Source: Rhyacophila brunnea
Lineage: Eukaryota; Arthropoda; Insecta; Trichoptera; Rhyacophilidae
Assembly: GCA_022495005.1 (NCBI GenBank)
Contig: JAGYXB010001356.1
Span: 124,001 to 188,000 of the forward strand
Length of the DNA: 64,000 nt
Direction of reading: 5' to 3'
The notes below the pieces were generated by a model. It made no database searches. It was not told where the DNA came from and was given only the letters and a program-made list of their open reading frames with translations. Positions within the stretch are counted from its first letter, which is position 1, and every line of letters starts with the position of its first letter. A program made the translations under genes and the position numbers. Shown here one piece after another: positions 1 through 11,955 of this stretch.

Positions 1-3
1 CCC

Positions 4-178
4 TTTTACATGTGCATAGATTTACTGCCAGCAATAGTGCGTATATCGCGGCCATAACAAGAAAATGTACTGTAAACATGTATTATCCTGCAGTTGGCAA
101 GATTGCGTACACAAATCAAAAATGTTCGGAAGCTTCTGAATTACTCACTGTCAGCGGTAAATCCATGCAAGTGTAAAA
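4..178. mobile_element. MITE with terminal inverted repeats, copy 1
   Basis: The ends are imperfect inverted repeats: TTTTACATGTGCATAGATTT on the left, and on the right GGTAAATCCATGCAAGTGTA, which reads back as a close match. The middle, including the stretch around CTGCAGTTGGCAAGATTG, recurs in a longer copy at 40843-41150. There is no coding capacity. The superfamily is not recognised. The left end is close to the window edge, so any target duplication cannot be judged. Confidence 0.65.
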
Positions 179-405
179 AGGCATTATTATATTATTGTTA
201 TGCGTGCATTTTTTATTGCATTTATTTTCAATTCACAGTTTTATTCCATACTTTATAATTGCGCTCTGTATTATGGAATATTTATCAATCGTTTTTATAT
301 CATAATACCGTATTTTTCTGAATCAGAATAATAAATGCACTTCATTTCAATAACTTTCGTAAACTTTTGAAAGTTATTTAAAGTCTTACTTACTGTGAAA
401 CGAAG

Positions 406-921
406 TTGGTTGAGCCAATTATGGTCACTTTCACCCTTCCTACCTCAAATACACAGTTATTGTTGCAAGTCCAGGCGACTAGCAGTTACGGGTCATCAGT
501 CGACCGTGATTGAATAACATTCAGTTAACTCAAGTTACCTCAAGACAACAGACGCGTGTAAGCTCGTTATAGCTAGACCGTCGTTTAACGAGTATTTCCA
601 AGCGTACAGACTGATTCAATGCATACGACGAGCGTGTTCAGTGCAATCGTCATAGAAACCATAATTATATCCAAGACTCCGCGCAAACTCCGTTAATCAA
701 ACCACCTGTCTGTGTTGCCGGCACTCATTTATCAAAAGAGTACCGTCCGAGTGCCTACTAGGACGTGAGGGCATGCCCCAAGGACCAGCTTCAGTCAGAT
801 CATTGAACATTATAAAAGGTCAGTGTCTGGCATCCTACGTGTAACCCCCCCCCCTCCTAGTATCCACATCCACCATCACACTCATACCATCAATCAATTA
901 CAGTCCACTATGAAAGCGCAA
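406..921 (+). repeat. Dispersed repeat family A, copy 1
   Basis: A block of about 500 bp starts with GGTTGAGCCAATTATGG and ends with ATTACAGTCCACTATGAAAG. The same order of blocks recurs at 14529-15073, 20531-20980 and 62460-63288: GGTTGGGCCAATTA, then GGCGACTAGCAG, then GGGTCATNAGTCGACCGTGA, then a C-rich stretch after GTGTCTGGCATCC, and finally ACAGTCCACT. No protein is encoded and no element class is recognised. A TATAAAAGGTCAGT stretch at 812-825 looks promoter-like but is not shared by the other copies. Confidence 0.75.
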
Positions 922-3640
922 TCAGAAATATTAAACTTTCGATGTTACTATTTTTTAATATTATTCTGTCATGCATCTAAGCATTATGTAATTGTAGAGT
1001 ATTGTCGGGCTGTAATAATTAATACGTCAAGGTATCTTCTCTATAAAAATAGACGGCAGGTTGAATACTAAATTGAATACCTAAAAATATATTTTATATA
1101 AAAATGTGTCAAATTTATTTTCGGAAAAGATAGCTCAAAACAAGCGATACTGGCGAGAAATAAAGCAGCGAAAAAATCCCCTTTTTATGGAAATTGAAAA
1201 GTGAATTCCGCGGAAACTTTTTTAATCTGAAATGTTCAAGAAATTGTTCCCCAAATAATAATAATAATTGGTTTCATCCCTTTGTCAGGCTGGGCCAAGT
1301 GCCAAAGGTACCGGGTGTTCGAAAACTCATTATGCGTTTTTGTTTCCTAAGTGGAAATCAATATTGCCGAAATTAGGCCAGCGAGAGTTCGTCAAAATAT
1401 CAGCATGTTTACCACTGAACACGTTGTGGTTCCTTTATCATTATATCGATAATGATATTGGGAGAGTGATGAAATAAAACAAAAGTGCATATCCAAATTA
1501 ATCAAATTTTTCTGTAATAGTTGGCTTATTCTAGGTTCTTTTACTCATCTACAACAGTTTTTTCCCCAAATTTATAACATACCAGTACCCAGTCCAACAT
1601 ACTTATAGACAGAACCAATAAGCGTATCCTACTTTTAGCAAACATGCATTCCTATGTAATAGGTATATTTATATAATCGTTAAATATTAATATTGACAGA
1701 CAGTACAGTTTTTTTTTTTGATCGATTCTACAATTCGATATGAATATTGATCGTGTCACGTAGACGTTTATTTATTAATATATAATATATATATATAGAT
1801 TTATTCATTTAGACAATCTATTAGAGTCATACTCTGGATCCAAAATACATACCTAATCAATATAATGCGTGTATCTGTGAGACCGGGATTATAAACTGAG
1901 ACCAACGTCAGTATAATCGAAAACATATTCATTTATCCATCGCAGGTGCTTTGTTAAAAATAAATCAAACAATAACATTATTGAAGAAAAAAAACAAAAA
2001 TCTATTAATATAACCTCCACTCCGTGTAGACCCATACGATCTTCGACCGGACAATATATATTTTTAATACTTTACTAAAAACTGGAAAAATAATAGTTGT
2101 GCTCTAACTAATTGACATATTGATGGTTTAACTTTTTAACACATACGTGATGTGTACAAATAAAATATAAATTGAAAATTTACATTACTGACAAATTAAA
2201 TAAAGTAACAATTCTCAGATTTTAATTCACGATTACTCACAAAAGATAATCATATTATATTCTTTGCCCACATACATATTGGGGCATAGTAAATACATGG
2301 ATTCAATACAATAAATTAACTTAATTGAGTAACGTTTACATACATATTACGTCTGTGATTTACAAATTAGAATTATCGATATTTACCTAGACAAGTCACT
2401 TTATTATCAACTCTTTAATTACATTAATTAAACTCTTTCTGATCACATAAGGTTAGTGCAGCAATGTTCAGCTAGATATTAGTGATTTAAAGACGGCTCC
2501 ACGTCAAGAATAATTCAATCTGTGTCCTTTTCTTGTATTGAGGCAGACAATCATATTTCATACTAATACGAAAAATATTACCGACGAGCTTTAAGCTCGG
2601 GTATAATGAATGAATTTTTGAAATTTATTCTTTTGCATTTAAAAGCTCATTTGGTAAAGTTTGGACACTTCACCAGAATTTTTTTTCATGCAACAGATAA
2701 AATAAATAAATTGGACACGCATACTATAATAGCTTGGGAACGACTGCTATTTATCATCAGATTTTCAGCTATTTTCTGCCGAACTTAATCAATTCCCACA
2801 GCGGCTCTATAGCGATGTTTTTCCCAGTGGTTATACTCTCGCCTAGCGACATGTTGAGTCTATCGCTGTATCAGTAATTTTATTTGCAGAATATAAAAGA
2901 CAAAATTATCATTTCCACCCGAGCGAAACATGTGGACCTTTACTGGGCAAAGGCTTTCTTAGTAGCCCTTACTAGAAGCAATGGTTGTCAGAAATTTGCT
3001 CAACCCTTTAAGTCAAACACACATTGAATTTAAATCTTGTGTAAGATTCTATCTCATAATTCATGGCTTTACTACTCCCCTACAATAGACGCATAGTGTA
3101 TGGAGTTTTGTGAAACAATTAATTACAAACAATAACGATAAATTATGTTTTGGCAACTTTGTTCCACCAAAAATAATGCTTGAGAATACGGATTGGAATA
3201 CAATCGGTTCTAATTTCATTCTATAAGCAATTTGTCATTCGTTTATTTGCATAATGTAAGCTTACATTATATTTCCCTTGATGCAGTGTAACATTATAAT
3301 AACTACGGTCACACTGTATTTTTTGGGGCCGATAACATTTCACCCTTCTTATTTCTAAGTGTATCTACCCCAGGACTAATTGCTCGGGCGTCATGATTAA
3401 TTTACCTTGATCCTTGTTTCCTTCCTCGCACCCTGATACCGACGGCTTCCGTGGAGCAGGATTACTGAATTAAAATTGAATCGTTTAAAAGAGAAAAAAT
3501 GCAATTCATAGTCATCTTAGAGTGCCTAGTATATAGACACGTGTTTTAACTATCTATCTAGGTACTAACACCGCCAAACGACGTGTCACCTCTTTAGAGA
3601 ATACCTGGATAGGACCTTGAATCAATTTATGGCTGTCTTA
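922..3640. other. AT-rich stretch, no gene seen
   Basis: No recognisable gene, repeat end or RNA was found. There are less AT-rich patches at 1130-1260 and 2740-2870 that could be regulatory, but no motif decides it. The small open frames here lack codon bias or splice context. Confidence 0.5.
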
Positions 3641-3761
3641 TGCCAGGTCCACACAGGCAACATGTAGCGCGACAACCTCGTTAAATTTTACGATAATTAT
3701 CATACTTATCGTAAAATTTAACGAGGTTGTCGCGCAATATATTGCCAGTGTGGATCCGGCA
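3641..3761. mobile_element. Near-perfect 121-bp palindrome (miniature foldback MITE)
   Basis: The ends TGCCAGGTCCACACAGGCAA and TTGCCAGTGTGGATCCGGCA are near reverse complements. The core has a perfect 30-bp stem, 3667-3696 pairing with 3706-3735, around a 9-nt loop. The flanks read TTA and TTA, so a TA target duplication is possible. It is non-coding. If transcribed it would form a very stable hairpin. Confidence 0.8.
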
Positions 3762-3934
3762 TTATAGTAACATAATACTCATAGTTAACTGCAAAATTAA
3801 TTAAAAAAACATTAGTTTATCTGATTTTTAACGTAAAACGCATATTATTTTGTCATCGTTCATGTAATTTCAATTATGACTTTTATGACAAGTTATAATT
3901 ATATTTACCACTCTATAATTGATAAAGTTGATAT

Positions 3935-4035
3935 ATTGTGTGTCCCTGGTAATTATTTTATAAATCGGGAACATCCGTTGTTGAACATTGTTCTCCCGGG
4001 GTACACAACTATCCTTCCATTGGTAATATTATGTT
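3935..4035 (+). pseudogene. Fragment of Jockey/CR1-type LINE ORF2 C-terminus
   Basis: The frame reads through NREHPLLNIVLPGYTT, which lines up with NREHQLFVLPTCRTN in the better preserved copy at 36623-37034 and with the DNA of the copy at 40350-40560. In Jockey/CR1-type reverse transcriptases this segment lies close to the C-terminus, after the catalytic domain. Only about 100 bp is recognisable. The open frame runs on into unrelated sequence after about 4035. No catalytic residues are present, and it is an inert remnant. Confidence 0.6.
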
Positions 4036-4039
4036 ATAA

Positions 4040-6165
4040 TAGCCCTGCATGGTATATTCGACTAAGGCTGGCTCGCTGGCGCGAAAATAGTAACGTTACC
4101 ATTCTTTTTATTATAATTAATGAGTGGATATCCGTCTACATCAGGGGTTTTTGCCCGCTGGCCACCTTCTGATCTCCCACTGTCAACCCACCGCCAGATC
4201 CCCTATCCGCCTTACGATATAGCAGCCTTACAATCAGCAGGCGTTCTAATATAATCTTTATATTCCATTATCTTAAAAAGTAAATCGACGACACCGAGTT
4301 TTTTTACATTTCTATGAATTAGGAATCCGTCTATGAGAAATCTATCAATGAAGGGAAGACCACATGTTTCGATTTTGGATTACTGAACCGTTTTCAAATT
4401 TGATTAGAATATTATATTGTCACCACATTATCATGAATTTAAGGTCTCTGGATATAAAACAGGTACCTAAATACCTACGCAAAATTTGAGGTGAAAAAAC
4501 CAGACAGAAAAGGTAATCTATATTTTTATATTATATAGATATCTATAAGTATTTAAAATCCATTGGGAAATAGTAGAATGAATGTTAAATTCAAAGTATT
4601 CCACTGTTTAAAAAGTAGATACCCACCAAACTTCAAATATGTTTGATAAACGATTTATAAGAAGTTTTTTCCTGGAATTCAAAAAAAAATATTTTATCTC
4701 TATTAAAAGTTTTTCAAAGTACGTAGGCATTGCAGAAAAAATCTCTAAGCCCTGTGTAAAAAGTTTTTCTTTAAGGAAAAGTTTGGCGATTTTTCATTAT
4801 TATTTATTGAAGATAAATATAAACAAGGCAATGTCCTTGCACGATAGGAGTCTGTTTTAATATTTCAACGCAATAATATTATTAATTCCCCACTTATTTA
4901 TAAGGATTTCAAACATATAATATATGTTTCTACAGTTTTTAAAAATAAATATAAAAACTCTTTAAAACCTTATATTTTATAATAATTTATTTAGAAAAAA
5001 TTATAAAGTAAAAAGTAAAAATGCGCCAAAAATACACAATAAATACAAAATTATAAAAAATGTCTTAATTACAAATAACAACGAATATAACGAGAAAGTA
5101 GAAAAGACAGCATGTGTTTATATAAATATTAAAGAAACATGATAATATATACTATTATAAATGTAACCTATTTAAGACATCCACAAACATCATATAGTTA
5201 ATAAAAAATAAATCAACCTTTTTGGTTCCATCAAATAAGTTAATCGCGCGATACAAAGCATCATGAAACATAACATTTGTCCTGTAACAAGGTATCTTGA
5301 AGACCGTAGAGTTACGGGTGATATTGGTGGGAACATGAAAATATTTACCAGTATATACGGATTATAAATGAACCCACGAAGAAGTAAAAAGGAATGCTTT
5401 AAAAGACCAATCGGGTGGACAGGGATTGCATTGATAGCATACCCAGAAGAAAACGAGTCGTAATATATTCTGTTTTAAATAAAACAAACAAATTGATTAC
5501 TTTTTTAGTACCTACCAATCTACATTATCTGAATATACAAAGAAAATGCTTATTTATTTATTTATACATCATTATCAGGATGTATACTCGCGTATAATAC
5601 AAAAGATAATAGGTATCTACTTACTTTTATTAATCTGGTATCATTTTCCTTTGTGCGATATTGAAAAAAAAAATCTTCTAAAGATGTTTTGAATTCTCAT
5701 TGTTTCTTCAGAAAACAAGCAATTTCGGCGATGTCATTTCTTCTATCAACCTAATTTGTATTCCGTCAACAGATGGCTAAACCTGGCAAACAGATCTTAT
5801 TTTCAGTCTTGCCTGATTTTTAATTTACGCTCCCTACATGGCATGAAATATTTCGCGAAAAAATATTTTTAATTATAACACAATATTTATTATAATACAA
5901 CATGACAAACATTTTTTTTATAAATGTTTAGTTTTAAGTTTATCTGAACAAAATATTAATCGAGTTCCAAAACTTGTTTTCTTCTGGTCAATAAGCACAT
6001 CTTTTTTCAGATAAATAAATAGACTTTTTATGGTGGGAATAAGGGAACCCGGGCACTCACCTAATGTTGTGGTAGCAGGCACGTTTTTTACTCTGAGTAC
6101 CGGCTTGGTTCTTGGGAATCTTTCTTCACAAGGCTCGGGATTACATTTCAAATCAAATTTATTTA
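4040..6165. other. AT-rich stretch, no gene seen
   Basis: About 2.1 kb of very AT-rich DNA without a supported gene or repeat end. The patch 4640-4850 has runs of AAAAGTTTTTC type but no protein signature. Confidence 0.5.
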
Positions 6166-6167
6166 AA

Positions 6168-6356
6168 TTCTAATGGATTCAAGCTCTGTACTATTCCATT
6201 TAAGTCGTTTCTTGCGACCCAGGTTTCGCCTTTCGGCATCTTTAGGCGCCGTGTACACTCACCAAAATGGATGAATTACCTGAAGATGCCGAAAGGCGAA
6301 ACCCGGGTCGCAAAAAACGACTTAAATGGAATAGTACAGAGCTTGAGTTTAATTGG
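6168..6356. mobile_element. Family H hairpin element, copy 1
   Basis: Two arms of nearly 80 bp are inverted copies of each other, running from TTCTAATGGATTCAAGCTC to the matching GAGCTTGAGTTTAATTGGA. The arms carry AAGTCGTTT, GCGACCC(A/G)GGTTTCGCC and TTTCGGCATCTT. The right arm contains CTGAAGATGCCGAAAGGCG followed by AAACCCGGGTCGC, which resembles a hammerhead ribozyme core. Related copies lie at 22285-22450, 31388-31450, 34590-34720, 37540-37775, 41965-42240 and 51765-52048. The class is uncertain. The motif resembles termini of Penelope-like elements, but no reverse transcriptase is attached. Confidence 0.75.
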
Positions 6357-6596
6357 ATAATAGCTGCATCACAGTTGTAAAGTCAACAAATTGTCTCTAG
6401 GAGATATATTATATAATAATATGTATAACAAGAAACTTTATATGGTGATAATTGCGCAAACAATATAAATATGGAACCACCGCGGACAATTCACCATAAA
6501 AAAACTAAACTAGGTATTTTTTTAATCTATAAACTTTTACCGTTTATTTACTTGTAGGTTGTTGAATTATTCGTATACTGACAATATTACAAACTA

Positions 6597-6750
6597 GGTA
6601 ATATATATCATTTAAAAACACTTCAGATATTATATACCAATTAGAAAAATTCAAAAATACGACGCTCGACGGGTCTTGAATCTGTAACTAGTAACTATTA
6701 GACTCGCGTTAATATGTATTACCGATTAAACTACGGCCATCCTACTTAAT
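6597..6750 (-). mobile_element. tRNA-derived SINE family B
   Basis: Read on the minus strand it has a tRNA-like head with TAGGATGGCCGTAGTTTAAT and a B-box-like segment GATTCAAGACCC. The body contains TTTTTCTAATTGGTATATAA and CTGAAGTGTTTTTAAA, shared with the copies at 29077-29262, 49218-49365 and 61285-61448. SINEs of this kind are transcribed by RNA polymerase III and moved by a partner LINE. The copy is degenerate. Confidence 0.6.
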
Positions 6751-8045
6751 TACAACAAAATTATCTAGTAGTTCTTACATGATATACTTATTAAATTTCT
6801 AGTAACAAAACATCATAAACTATCGATGTAATGATGTAAAAATTACAATTCATATTCCTACACCTTCTACAATATTGTGAGATTATAGCTAGTTCTTAAA
6901 AATGCACAATAAATCTAGTAAAATCAGTACTTACTTATTTATATCATAACATCCTATGCTATAATAATTAACAATATAACATGATAATGTGAGAATTCGA
7001 TCTGTCATAAATTTACTTATTGATTCATATAATATATAGATATATATATAATTCAAGCCATCAATCTTTTCCCACATTCTTCATAATGTGGGAAACAACT
7101 ATTTGGTTACATTGACCCCATGTTTCATACCGTATGAACGAAACTTAAGGTGGATATCCAAAATGGAAACTTTCCGTTTTCATCTCACGTTAATTAAAAA
7201 TGTTCCCTGCTGAATCAGACGTCTTGAAAGGTAAGTATAGTATTTTTCAGTTATTCAAAACAATTTTCATTTAAAGAAAGGCTATACCTACCTAATTATT
7301 TTCAAATATAGTCAATAATAAATAAACAATAGAATAATGCAACAAATGATGGTTTACTATTATGTATTGATTTGACTAAACATAACTCATTTGTTTTTTG
7401 TGGGTCATCTATAGTAAAAACCGTTCAAATATTTTTTTTATAGGTGCTGGTAGACTTGTTTGAACTGAAAATAAATAATTACAAGATAAAAAAAAACTTT
7501 TTATATACAACGTTTTTAAATTTTCTGTTGAATCATTATAAACTTGACTTGACTAGCTTAAACGATCATAGAATACTGAAATGTCATATTGACATTTACT
7601 TTTGAGTTCCATAATAACGCACGAAGGTATATATTAATAATTTAGTTGCTAGGAAAATCCGCTTAGCAACCAAGAATGGTGTCGAAATAACTTTTCATAC
7701 ACAACAGAATTAACTGAAAATTAATTCAATTCTACTTAAAGATGGCTAAAAGTATTAGCATAAAATGCATTGGCATCGTGTTCTGATATATTCTAAAAGT
7801 TTAAATATCTAGCTATTCGGGAAGTTAGTTAAAAATCGATTGCAAGATTTGTTGTAAAAAGACTAGGAATGTGGAAACACAGTCATTTTTCTTAATTGTA
7901 GCTTTCTATCTAATAGAAAAAAATAACTGTATTTCTGGGATTTAAATTCTACAAATTGATTAGCATATGCTTGTAAATAAGTTAACACATAAAAGTTGAT
8001 ATAATTTTCTACAAAATGTAATAATGCATTACCCAGCGCATAAAA
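6751..8045. other. AT-rich stretch, no gene seen
   Basis: Nothing is firmly supported. A strong splice-donor string, GTAAGTATAG, lies at 7231-7240 after CGTCTTGAAAG, but no matching acceptor or open frame was found upstream. Confidence 0.45.
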
Positions 8046-8308
8046 GACTGCTTTTGGCCTTTACGGCAGCTAAATATGGTAGGGAAAGTATCGAAATATT
8101 ATCACTTATTGTAACAATTACAATAAGTTAGCCGTTTGAACTGTCAAAACTGTCTATCTCACTCTAAAATGCATCACAGCCAAGAGAGGTGCTGTTAAAA
8201 CATAGCACTTATTGTAACAATTACAACTAACTTATTGTAATTGTTACAATAAATGATAATACTTGGATACTTTCCTATATTACTAATAGATAGCGGCCGA
8301 AAGCAGTC
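8046..8308. mobile_element. MITE with ~75-bp terminal inverted repeats
   Basis: The left end GACTGCTTTTGGCC and right end GGCCGAAAGCAGTC are inverted copies. The similarity extends inward over GGAAAGTATC and TATTATCA to the palindromic ATTGTAACAATTACAATAAG. The right half has been copied into the tandem duplication that follows. A partial relative lies at 46845-46900. There is no coding capacity and no clear target duplication. Confidence 0.75.
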
Positions 8309-9097
8309 ATGTGTATAGTATAGATGCACAGGGTTCCTTTCATAAGTATCCTAATTTTTGTATAATATTAAAATTTGGCCGAAACACAACATTTTGGCTG
8401 ACCGAGAGAAGAAATGCTTTTGCTCTCCTCTATTTTTGAAAAGTTTTCAACCTTGCGGTGATCAAGTTGAACGATATAGTGAGTCCAAAAGCTGCAGGTG
8501 TACGTAGGACTATAGAAAATAATATTTTATCTCGATAAAAATTTCGTTATGATTACTTACTTAGTCTGGCATTACAGACGATATTATGTAGCGCCTTCTT
8601 ACAATTTGTAACCATATAGGTACTAAACGTAAATTTACTGTCAAACGTAATGCCAAGATCTCTTCCATAATTGTTACAATAAATGATAATACTTGGATAC
8701 TTTCCTATATTACTAATAGATAGCGGCCGAACGCAGTCATGTGTATAGTATAGATGCACAGGGTTCCTTTCATAAGTATCCTAATTTTTGTATAATATTA
8801 AAATTTGGCCGAAACACAACATTTTGGCTGACCGAGAGAAGAAATGCTTTTACTCTCCTCTATTTTTGAAAAGTTTTCAACCTTGCGGTGATCAAGTTGA
8901 ACGATATAGTGAGTCCAAAAGCTGCAGGTGTACGTAGGACTATAGAAAATAATATTTTATCTCGATAAAAATTTCGTTATGATTACTTACTTAGTCTGGC
9001 ATTACAGACGATATTATGTAGCGCCTTCTTACAATTTGTAACCATATAGATACTAAACGTAAATTTACTGTCAAACGTAATGCCAAGATCTCTTCCA
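8238..9097 (+). repeat. Tandem duplication of a 430-bp unit, about 99% identical
   Basis: Bases 8238-8667 and 8668-9097 are two adjacent copies with a constant 430-bp offset. I saw only three differences: GGCCGAAAG/GGCCGAACG, TTTTGCTC/TTTTACTC and ATAGGTAC/ATAGATAC. The unit contains the right half of the MITE at 8046-8308 and a fragment of LINE reverse transcriptase. The second copy continues into more LINE sequence beyond 9097, so it is probably the original. The duplication is very recent, or it is an assembly artefact. Confidence 0.9.
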
Positions 9098-9150
9098 GAT
9101 GATATTCGTGAGAGAAATCTGTCAAGTATCGAATTTTGAAGAAGAAAAAA
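8982..9150 (-). pseudogene. Jockey/CR1-type reverse transcriptase fragment
   Basis: On the minus strand the frame reads GRDLGITFDSKFTFSTYM and then KKALHNIVCNARLSK. This matches the DLGV-x-x-D-S-K-L-x-F motif just after the catalytic core of Jockey, CR1 and I-type reverse transcriptases. Upstream it continues as LQNSILDRFLSRISSGRDL. The fragment is duplicated at 8552-8667. It ends in AAGTAAGTAA, the same 3' tail as the fragment at 47311-47480. The YADD motif is absent and the fragment is inactive. Confidence 0.65.
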
Positions 9151-9792
9151 AACGACACGTCCGAAAACGCAATCATTTATTATTAGTCCCTATCCCTCTG
9201 CATCTCTTTTGACGTTGTCTACACAATTATTTGTTCAAAATGTCTGCGGAAATAACGTTATGTAATACAAATTTTTAACATAGTTATCAATCATAAAAAA
9301 ACGAATAGTTTACAGCCTCTGCTCCATTGTCTTCTCGTTTCATTGAGATATTCTTAATAGAGACTTAGCAGGATGATATTTGGAGATCAACCTTCTATTT
9401 TAATCAGCAGTCTCTTCCACAGATATTTAATCCAACATCACCCCTTTGCACCACTCAGGTAGATACTCACTAATTTTCATATCCTACTACGTATATTAAA
9501 ACTTCGCTTCGCATTAAATATAGTAAAGTGGTATATATACACAGCTTTCGTTTTAATGTCAGTATATGGTACGTGTTAAGTATTTGTTGGGAAAATTTGA
9601 TAATAAGTATTATATTTTATTAATCGGAAACGTCATTGAAATGAAAAAAAATACCGCGTTACGAGATGCTTTTTGCAAAGCTTTTGAAAGGTATCCCTTA
9701 GCTCTCTCCACTCGTATTGGTCCCTAATTCTTCCCTACCACGTAAGTACATTCACAAAAATTTACAAGTTCGGCTATCCAGCAGATTTAAGA

Positions 9793-9992
9793 GCATCCCT
9801 TCGGTGGATTAGTGTCCCTTGGGTACCACTGTATGATGGCATTTGTCCAGCATTTGTCCATTCATTGCATCTGCTTAGTGACTTCTATCACATCGAGAAT
9901 TCTTGCCTGCTTCCTTATTCATCGGCTTATTTTGTGGTCTTTCCGCGTTATGCTCAATATGCACCCTTTTCAAACCCCGTTGCGCTACTCGT
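9793..9992 (-). pseudogene. RTE-type LINE fragment, degenerate
   Basis: Read on the minus strand, KGCILSITRKDHKIS and then KQARILDVIEVTK align with CMLGITRKDKRRMS and SRVCDVIEFIKS of the better copy at 53248-53613. Stop codons occur at two places and the end is eroded to a WYPKGT-like stretch. This is the linker after the reverse transcriptase domain of RTE elements. Only a fossil remains. Confidence 0.65.
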
Positions 9993-11464
9993 GATTTTTA
10001 TTTCTCTTACACGTTTCACACATTTCTTTATATTCAGCCACCCAAATAATATATTTCTGTAAATAAAAGCTAACTAGGTATTTATAGTTTAGTGTGCAAT
10101 TAATAATATTCCAAGGTCAAGTAAATTTCATAATTATCAATTTTTTTTCCATGCATTGTATTCTTCAGTTAAAATGTACATTGGTTTTTTCTTTGATAAT
10201 ATCCTTGGAAATACTGCACGTTTGCACTGGTATATTGTGACCGTAATACTGTACTTTACCACACCTACTTTGTTTAATTCATATTGGAAAATAAAATCTA
10301 TAATATGTATTTGAAATAAAGAGGAATTAGTAGAGGCTGATGAAATATCGACGAGTGGACATTCACTGGATAAATGCAATCATATCATATATTAATTCTG
10401 CAGATGTATATGGTAGTAAAGAAACAGAAACCATGAACAGTGGAGAGAACTAGGGAAAGCTTTCATCCAGCAGTGGTAAAAAATTATATTAGAAAATTAT
10501 GCCGACTGGGGACTTTGACCAATCAATCAGCCAGTGCAAAAACCAATCACGCCAAAATACATTTAAAAAGAAACACAAAAATAATGATAAATTTGTTACT
10601 TTTTGCGTGCGATTGTAGGAAAGCACAATTTCAGATTGTGGAGAATTATCACATAAACTTAACAAACATGATTTATTCAATATTTACATCATTATCATAG
10701 TATGAACGTTAAGGCAACGCTCATTCAGTATTCATAATATTTGAGGGCATTCAAAAAGCTTTTTAAATTTTAATTCTTGCGCTTAATAGCTTTCCTCTTA
10801 TTAAATCCTCAACTAAAACTACTGTCAAAGTTTTGGTCAATATCAACTAGCTTTCGATTTTCTATACTACGAGTATAATAATTAATGTGATTAGAAATGT
10901 TTCTAAAATTCTTACTGCCTACTTTGTTTTCGATTAATTTAATTTGTGATATTACTCGGTATGCACATTTGAATACGACGTTGTCACACGTCATTATTGT
11001 CTACTTTAGTTTACTAATTGAATTTTAATATATATTTTTTTAAATAAATTAACATGATCAATATAACCATCCTATTTGATATTAGATATCATTTTATTAG
11101 TATCAGCCAGCAGAAATATTATTGTTTATTTGTTAGAGTTACGAGTCGAAAAATAACAGAGAGCCCATAAAACTATTTATAAACATACGAAGCCACAGTG
11201 GCTGAGATAACTAAAGTAAGCTTTTTATGAGTGATGCCATCATTATGAAAAGTTCCGATCGACTTTCTCTAAAACTTTTCACCACTTCCTCTTACTCTTC
11301 CATAAATATAACCATAAAGATAACCCCCAAATAATATTCGTTCTTCGGTTATTTTTGTCTCTGCTCTGCGACCAATTTAGACGTGAAAGCTCTTTATCAG
11401 AATCGAGAGCTTTCGTTTTTTAAAACTGGCGAATAGCGCTGGCTAAATTCATTTTTTTTAAACT
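9993..11464. other. AT-rich stretch, no gene seen
   Basis: No supported gene. The patch 11340-11445 is less AT-rich and contains CGAGAGCTTTCG-type strings, so it could be regulatory. The two overlapping short open frames near 10440-10700 are on opposite strands and show no family resemblance. Confidence 0.45.
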
Positions 11465-11545
11465 AAAATTCAAATTTATTTATTTGACATAGGGTGAACA
11501 TTACAAATTATAAATTTAAGATGAACACAGCATGACATTTAAAAA
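11465..11545 (-). mobile_element. 3' end of a Jockey/CR1-type LINE
   Basis: On the minus strand it reads TGTCATGCTGTGTTCATC, then TATAATTTGTAATGTTCAC, then AAATAAATAAATTTGAATTT. The same order is found downstream of the ORF2 stop codons at 37034 and about 40550. It is therefore the 3' untranslated end and short tail of that element, truncated before any coding sequence. Confidence 0.7.
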
Positions 11546-11812
11546 AGGGGGCGTCAGAATTATTCCATTCTCTATATTATGATGCAGCTAACTTTTGAAA
11601 AGCATGAAAATTGATATTGGTTGATATCAAGTTGACGTTGCTGATTCACTTGCCTAGAATCATTACTCACCTATACAAATAATCGAGTTTTGAGATAATT
11701 GCAAAAAACCACCAGAGCACTTTTTGTAATTAGAAGAAAAGTATTGAACTTTCTTGAATATTAATGAGCGAGTCGATTTACATATTTTTTTAAAAATTCA
11801 GTTGAAAATGTC

Positions 11813-11955
11813 CCTCTGAGGTGGACGAAACCGGTCCTAATCTATTGATTAAAAGTGGAATAAGTACTACAAAAAAATTGCGTTTTATTAAATTAAAACA
11901 ACAATACAATGCAGTTCCACCATGAATTGACAGTTAACAAAATAAAAGAAAAAAA
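11813..11955 (+). repeat. Dispersed repeat family K, copy 1
   Basis: This copy contains CTACAAAAAAATTGCG, TTTTATTAAATTAAAACAA and CAGTTCCACCATGAATTGAC, all shared with 63427-63512 and, more weakly, with 51298-51390 and 58262-58350. Upstream is GGTGGACGAAACCGGTCC. That GAAACCGGTC string resembles the end of the small hammerhead motifs reported in Penelope-like elements. The class is not proven. Confidence 0.6.

Noticed and set aside
7180..7245. Possible exon ending at the strong donor GTAAGTATAG
   Set aside because: No acceptor with a pyrimidine tract and no open frame upstream; a lone donor is expected by chance.
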